Source: DATLAN01 sp035527455 (GTDB lineage Bacteria > Planctomycetota > Planctomycetia > Pirellulales > Thermoguttaceae). From it: a stretch of DNA of 25,654 nt. Below the pieces are notes generated by a model. That model was not told the DNA's origin. It saw only the letters and a program-made list of their open reading frames with translations, and did not search any database. The stretch lies in contig DATLAN010000161.1 of NCBI GenBank assembly GCA_035527455.1, positions 1-25,654 on the forward strand, in the 5' to 3' direction. The translations under genes were made by a program, and so were the position numbers. Shown piece by piece: positions 22,273 through 25,654 of the stretch. Position 1 is the stretch's first letter; every line of letters starts with the position of its first letter.

Positions 22273-22747
22273 GGTTTTCCTCATGGTGTGAATCAGTGAA
22301 TGTGGCCTTTGCCGGGTCTGCATACGGGCGCGAGTCGAGAGCGAATGACTGCCGGGGGCGGCGGACTGAGGACAGGACGGGCCGCTTGAAGCGCAAAGAA
22401 AAGCCCGACCAACCTTCAGAGGCAGCCCCAAGAAGGCCCTGTCGATTTCGTCCGGGACACACCGCCTCGGTTACTTCAGGTGGTCAGGTTCGGCGTGAGA
22501 GAAACAGAAACCACGGCACCCCACGAGAGGGCACACCAGCGCTATTGTTGCACCGAAAACACTACTTGTCAACGATTTGGAGGGTGTCCCAAGAAACGCG
22601 GACGAAAACCCCTTCGCAGAGTGGTTTCGTCTGTGCCCAAGCCGGGGCAAGCACCGTTTTCGGTGTCTGGATGGGAAGAGGCGTTTTCCTCCACAACGGC
22701 TCTTGACTACGTTAGAAAAGGGTGGGCCGAGTGGGGCTCGCTCGCGC
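22273..22747. other. 475-bp spacer between rnfB and the FGE-like gene
   Basis: Contains the candidate promoter at 22544-22572 on the minus strand, which would leave an untranslated leader of about 265 bases before the FGE-like gene. I see no riboswitch class I know in the leader; a CCTTC..GAAGG hairpin lies near 22410-22435. On the rnfB side no clear terminator is visible. No gene is supported. Confidence 0.5.
22544..22572 (-). promoter_or_regulatory. Sigma-70 promoter candidate for the FGE-like gene
   Basis: On the minus strand a perfect TTGACA (22572-22567), a 17-bp spacer and AACAAT (22549-22544, four of six matches) fit a sigma-70 promoter directed at the FGE-like gene. Its location past the end of rnfB suggests the gene is transcribed separately from the Rnf operon. 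Confidence 0.5.
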
Positions 22748-23659
22748 TTACCCGCGCCACTCCGTGTCGTCGACCGTGGTCTTGAAGTCGGCTTCGATCC
22801 GGTCGGGCAACTCTTCGGCGGCGACGGCCGCGAGGTCCTTCGGGCTGGGCTTGCCGACGTAGAGCATGCTCGCACGGGGACACTTCTCCCGGGCGGCGGT
22901 GAAGTCGGCCGTCTCGTCGTAGCGGTCGTAGTCGATCACCGGAAGGTTGCCCTTCATGCTCATCAACGCGGCCTTCTTCGAGCAGGCCGTGCAGCCGATG
23001 CAGCCGATCTCGCAGACCTCCTTCACGTCGACGCCCTTGTCCTGGTTCGAGCAGGCCACCACCAGCATCCGCTCGGCCTTGAAGGGGACCATGGAGATGA
23101 TGTTTCGCGGGCAGGCCTTCGCGCAGGCCTTGCAGCCGATGCACTTGTCGTAATCGACCGTGGACAGCCCGTCGACGATGTGCAGGGCGTCGTACTTGCA
23201 CGCCCGCCGGCAATCGCCCAGTCCCAGGCAGCCGAAGGTGCAGCCCTGCACGCCGCCGACCAGGTTGGCCGCGGTGCAGGTTGGCTCGCCGTAGTAGGGC
23301 ACACGTTGCAGGCGCTGCGGAGCGCGGGCCGCACAGTGGACCACGGCCCGATAGGGAAAACTCTCGGAAACCTCGACGCCCATGATCTCGGCCAGCTTCT
23401 TGGCGCAGCTCGTTCCGCCGGGGGCGCAGAGGCTGACGTCGGTCTCGCCGCGGGCGACCGCTTCGGCGTACTCGCCGCACCCGACGAACCCGCAGCCGCC
23501 GCAATTGGCCCCGGGCAGGGCCTCGATGATCGCTTCGACCTTCGGGTCGACCTCGACGTGGAAGGCCCGATTGGCCCAGCCGAGCACGTAGCCCATGGCC
23601 ACGGCCAACACGGCCAGGACCACGGCGGCGGTGATCATCGTGACGGTGGTAAGATCCAT
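22748..23659 (-). CDS. rnfB: Rnf complex subunit B, electron-entry ferredoxin-like subunit
   Basis: RnfB takes electrons from reduced ferredoxin and passes them into the membrane Rnf complex. The 303 aa show the usual order: an N-terminal membrane helix (about 8-28), a 4Fe-4S motif GANCGGCGFVGCGEYAEAV (50-68, plus Cys78 and Cys85), and a ferredoxin part with clusters around Cys140-Cys154 (CTFGCLGLGDCRRAC) and DKCIGCKACAKACP (171-184), then CEIGCIGCTACSKKA (216-230). All cluster cysteines look present. The C-terminal tail is short. It begins 13 bp after rnfA, with AGGAA about 10 bases before the ATG, and is the last gene of the operon. Confidence 0.96.
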   Translation of the reverse strand: MDLTTVTMITAAVVLAVLAVAMGYVLGWANRAFHVEVDPKVEAIIEALPGANCGGCGFVGCGEYAEAVARGETDVSLCAPGGTSCAKKLAEIMGVEVSESFPYRAVVHCAARAPQRLQRVPYYGEPTCTAANLVGGVQGCTFGCLGLGDCRRACKYDALHIVDGLSTVDYDKCIGCKACAKACPRNIISMVPFKAERMLVVACSNQDKGVDVKEVCEIGCIGCTACSKKAALMSMKGNLPVIDYDRYDETADFTAAREKCPRASMLYVGKPSPKDLAAVAAEELPDRIEADFKTTVDDTEWRG

Positions 23660-23672
23660 GGGCGGACGGTTC

Positions 23673-24368
23673 CTATTCGATCAACTGGCGGAGTATGCTT
23701 TGGATGTTGTTGTCGACGCCGGTGAAGCCCATGAAGGCCATGGCCATGATCCCGGCGACGATCAGGCTGATGCCGGGCCCCCGCAGCGGCCTGGGCACGT
23801 CGCACAGATCGAGTTCCTCGCGGATGCCGGCCATCAGCGAGATGGCGATCGTAAAGCCGACCCCGCCGCCGACGGCCATCGTCAGCGACTGGTGCAATCC
23901 CCAGAGTTTGTTCGGGTCCTGCAGGTTTTTGAGGATCTCCAGGCAGGCGAACAGGATCGCGCAGTTGGTGGTGATCAGCGGCAGGAACACGCCGAACGAC
24001 TTGTACAGCGGCGGGAAGAATTTCCGCACGTACATCTCGACGAACTGCACCGACGAGGCGATCACGAAGATGTACATGATATAGCTCAGCACGGACAGAT
24101 CGACCGTGGTCTTAGGATCGCCGCCGACGCTCTTCCAGATCCAATCGGGCAGCGGTGCCCCGGGCCGGAGGATGAAGTAGGTGAAGGTCCAGCTCAACAG
24201 GGCGGCGATCGAGATCACGAACGTCACGGCGCAGCCCATGCCGAAGGCCGTATCCACCCGCCGGGAAACGCCCAGGAAGGGGCAGATTCCGACGAAATAG
24301 TGCAGCACGAAGTTGTTGATCAACGCCGCGCCGATGGCGATCTGGATGAGGATGATCAGCGTTTCCAC
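23673..24368 (-). CDS. rnfA: Rnf complex subunit A, membrane subunit (NqrE-like)
   Basis: A 231-aa membrane subunit with six hydrophobic segments. It belongs to the RnfA/NqrE family, which with RnfE holds a membrane Fe-S centre through conserved cysteines: Cys29 in FVGICPFLGVSRR and the cysteine in LITTNCAILFACLEI are visible. The start is GTG at 24368 with AGGAG about 11 bases upstream. The loop PGAPLPDWIWKSVGGDPKTT is longer than in E. coli RsxA, which accounts for the extra length over the usual 190-200 aa. It follows rnfE across a 179-bp spacer filled by a palindrome. Confidence 0.95.
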   Translation of the reverse strand: METLIILIQIAIGAALINNFVLHYFVGICPFLGVSRRVDTAFGMGCAVTFVISIAALLSWTFTYFILRPGAPLPDWIWKSVGGDPKTTVDLSVLSYIMYIFVIASSVQFVEMYVRKFFPPLYKSFGVFLPLITTNCAILFACLEILKNLQDPNKLWGLHQSLTMAVGGGVGFTIAISLMAGIREELDLCDVPRPLRGPGISLIVAGIMAMAFMGFTGVDNNIQSILRQLIE

Positions 24369-24445
24369 GGGGTGGTGCTCCTGGGAACTTTACGCTACTG
24401 GCGGTTCGTGCCTCGTTCCCATGCTTTGGGCGGAAACGAGGAAGA

Positions 24446-24541
24446 ATTGCAAATTGATAATTGCAAATTGCAAATTGAAAATTGGAGACCGCGTCGGACA
24501 ATCAATTTGCAATTTGCAATTTGCAATTAACAATTTGCAAT
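24446..24541. repeat. 39-bp AT-rich inverted repeat (ATTGCAAATTG units)
   Basis: Arms 24446-24484 and 24503-24541 are reverse complements with two mismatches. Each consists of units ATTGCAA and the loop is 18 bases. It stands between rnfE and rnfA inside the operon, ends 7 bp before the rnfE stop and is far less GC-rich than the genes. With the GATGAAT and CAGTTGT palindromes it makes a third AT-rich family in the window. Confidence 0.9.
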
Positions 24542-24547
24542 CTCCCT

Positions 24548-25183
24548 TTATACGTCTCGCGTTTCCTGTGCTCTTGCCTTCCTTCGTTGCCCGATCCACT
24601 CGACCGATCCGAGCAACAGCCCGAGCGTCAGGAACGCGCCGGGCGGCAGGACCATGATTCCCCAGTTGGCCCAGGCCGAGGGCATCAACGCGATGCCGAA
24701 CCAGGTGCCGGAGCCGAGGATTTCGCGGACCGTGGCGATGCTGGCCAGCGCCAGCGCGAAGCCCAGCGACATGCCTACGCCGTCGGCAATGGCCACGCCC
24801 GGCCCCTGCTTCGACGAGCAGATCTCGCAGCGGGAGATGATCACGCAGTTGACGATGATCAGCGGCACGTAGGGGCCCAGCTCCTTGCTCATCTGGTAAA
24901 GGTACGCGGCCAGCACCCGGTCGGCGATGGTCACGAACGTGGCGATGGTCAGCGTGAAGATCAGGATCCGCAGGTGCGGCTTGAGCAGCCCGCGGATCAG
25001 GCTGATGATGATATTGGCCGAGATCAGCACGAAGGCGGTCGCGCCGGCCATGGTCATCGCCGGCTTCATCCCGCCGGTAACCGCCAGCGTGGGACACATG
25101 CCCAGCAACTGCCGGTAGACGGGGTTCTCCGGCAGGATGCCGTTGATGAATCGTTCGAGTGCCGTGGGGCCTTCGGATGCCAT
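24548..25183 (-). CDS. rnfE: Rnf complex subunit E, membrane subunit (NqrD-like)
   Basis: A 211-aa membrane protein with six hydrophobic segments, of the RnfE/NqrD family, partner of RnfA in the ion-translocating core. Typical parts are NPVYRQLLGMCPTLAVTG (20-37, with the conserved Cys30), VTIADRVLAAYLYQMSKELG, LIIVNCVIISRCEICSSKQG (a Cys-rich variant of the usual NCxxxGRAEAFA stretch) and GVGMSLGFALALASIATVREILGSGTW. The replacement of GRAEAFA by SRCEICSS adds two cysteines. The ATG at 25183 has only a weak GAGAG upstream. The spacer to rnfG contains two REP-like units. Confidence 0.95.
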   Translation of the reverse strand: MASEGPTALERFINGILPENPVYRQLLGMCPTLAVTGGMKPAMTMAGATAFVLISANIIISLIRGLLKPHLRILIFTLTIATFVTIADRVLAAYLYQMSKELGPYVPLIIVNCVIISRCEICSSKQGPGVAIADGVGMSLGFALALASIATVREILGSGTWFGIALMPSAWANWGIMVLPPGAFLTLGLLLGSVEWIGQRRKARAQETRDV

Positions 25184-25207
25184 GGTTTATGGTCTCTCGG
25201 TGATCCC

Positions 25208-25320
25208 GTAGGGTGGGCACCGCCCACCGCGCTTATGGTCTCACTTGCGTTTTACGAACACTTCTTATTGAAGCCCTTTGCGAAAGCCCTTTTCCGAAAG
25301 GTGGGCGGTGCCCACCCTAC
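25208..25320. repeat. REP-like pair in the rnfG-rnfE spacer (GTAGGGTGGGC family)
   Basis: The plus-strand unit 25208-25228 and the minus-strand unit 25320-25300 carry the same 21-bp hairpin (GTAGGGTGGGCACCGCCCAC) facing each other, so the arms form a perfect 21-bp inverted repeat with a 71-base loop. The TAG of the minus-strand foot (25319-25317) is the stop codon of rnfG. Confidence 0.92.
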
Positions 25321-25654
25321 TCGGTTGGGGTCAAACTCTGTTGGCGAATCGCTTCCTGGTAGTTCTTGATCGCGTCGTTGACGATCTGGGCCACGCTTTC
25401 CGAGGAGATCGTGGCGCCGCTTAAGGCAGTGATCTGGTTGCTCGCGGGCGCCGGATCGGTCTTCACCACCACGACGTTTTCGGCGGCCGACTTGTCGACG
25501 AACTGGTTGCGGAAATCCTCGCCGCGGATGAAGTCGCCCAAACCGGGCGTCTCCTTCTGGTCCAAGACGTACAGCCCCTTGACGGTCGATACGGTCGCGT
25601 CCAGCCCGACGAGCACCTCGATGCGGTCGGCGAAGCCTTGTCCGCCGGCGGGCA
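25317..25654 (-). CDS. rnfG: Rnf complex subunit G, FMN-binding, C-terminal part
   Basis: The window cuts the 5' part; 112 C-terminal residues are visible. RnfG carries covalently bound FMN on the periplasmic side. Seen are GQGFADRIEVLVGLDATVST, QKETPGLGDFIRGEDFRNQF, and SGATISSESVAQIVNDAI, in which the Thr of SGAT is the FMN attachment site. The reading continues without a stop to the edge of the window. The tail EAIRQQSLTPTE ends at a TAG supplied by the GTAG foot of a REP unit. Upstream, rnfD and rnfC are expected. Confidence 0.94.
   Translation of the reverse strand, partial: PAGGQGFADRIEVLVGLDATVSTVKGLYVLDQKETPGLGDFIRGEDFRNQFVDKSAAENVVVVKTDPAPASNQITALSGATISSESVAQIVNDAIKNYQEAIRQQSLTPTE

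Noticed and set aside
22285..22540. Riboswitch in the long leader of the FGE-like gene
   Set aside because: No conserved core of a known class is visible and the promoter itself is only a candidate.

Overview
The window looks like a chromosomal segment of a Planctomycetota bacterium, possibly Pirellulales or a Thermoguttales-like lineage. The pointers are high GC content, many small secreted or membrane proteins unlike those of other phyla, an FGE-like protein with a PEP-CTERM tail, a long-insert primary sigma factor, a mycobacterial AftB-like membrane protein, and spacers packed with palindromic repeats. I worked without searches, so the taxonomy is inferred.

Left part (1-7.6 kb): a REP-associated tyrosine transposase (RAYT) lies between perfect 22-bp inverted repeats. 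It converges on a minus-strand housekeeping group, transcribed folK-dNK fusion, panC, lgt; the Lgt carries two inserted PDZ domains. A small secreted Tyr-rich protein and a small lipoprotein diverge from each other. The lipoprotein gene converges on rpoD, which probably starts at TTG behind a good ribosome binding site.

Middle (7.6-14.5 kb): a zinc-ribbon membrane protein; a secreted fusion of a C39-like cysteine peptidase and an HExxH metallopeptidase; and, divergent from it, a 925-aa secreted protein with two pseudopilin-like Cys motifs. A degenerate repeat array (copy A) follows.

Right part (14.5-21 kb): a GH127 beta-L-arabinofuranosidase, a YkgJ-type cysteine-cluster protein, a mini-HicB/HicA toxin-antitoxin pair with a possible direct-repeat operator, a shorter version of the degenerate repeat (copy B), and an AftB-like GT-C glycosyltransferase.

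End (21-25.65 kb): an FGE-sulfatase-fold protein with a PEP-CTERM tail, then the distal part of an Rnf operon (rnfG, rnfE, rnfA, rnfB; the window cuts rnfG). The order matches the C-D-G-E-A-B arrangement of Acetobacterium-type Rnf, so rnfC and rnfD should lie just outside. Rnf couples reduced ferredoxin and NAD+ to ion transport, which suggests an anaerobic or facultative lifestyle.

The most striking feature lies between the genes. At least four palindrome families begin with GTAG(G), the foot sequence recognised by RAYT enzymes at REP hairpins. In three genes the TAG of that foot is the stop codon (C39 fusion, GT-C protein, rnfG). A further palindrome between the lipoprotein gene and rpoD sits within 10 bp of the TAG stops of both.
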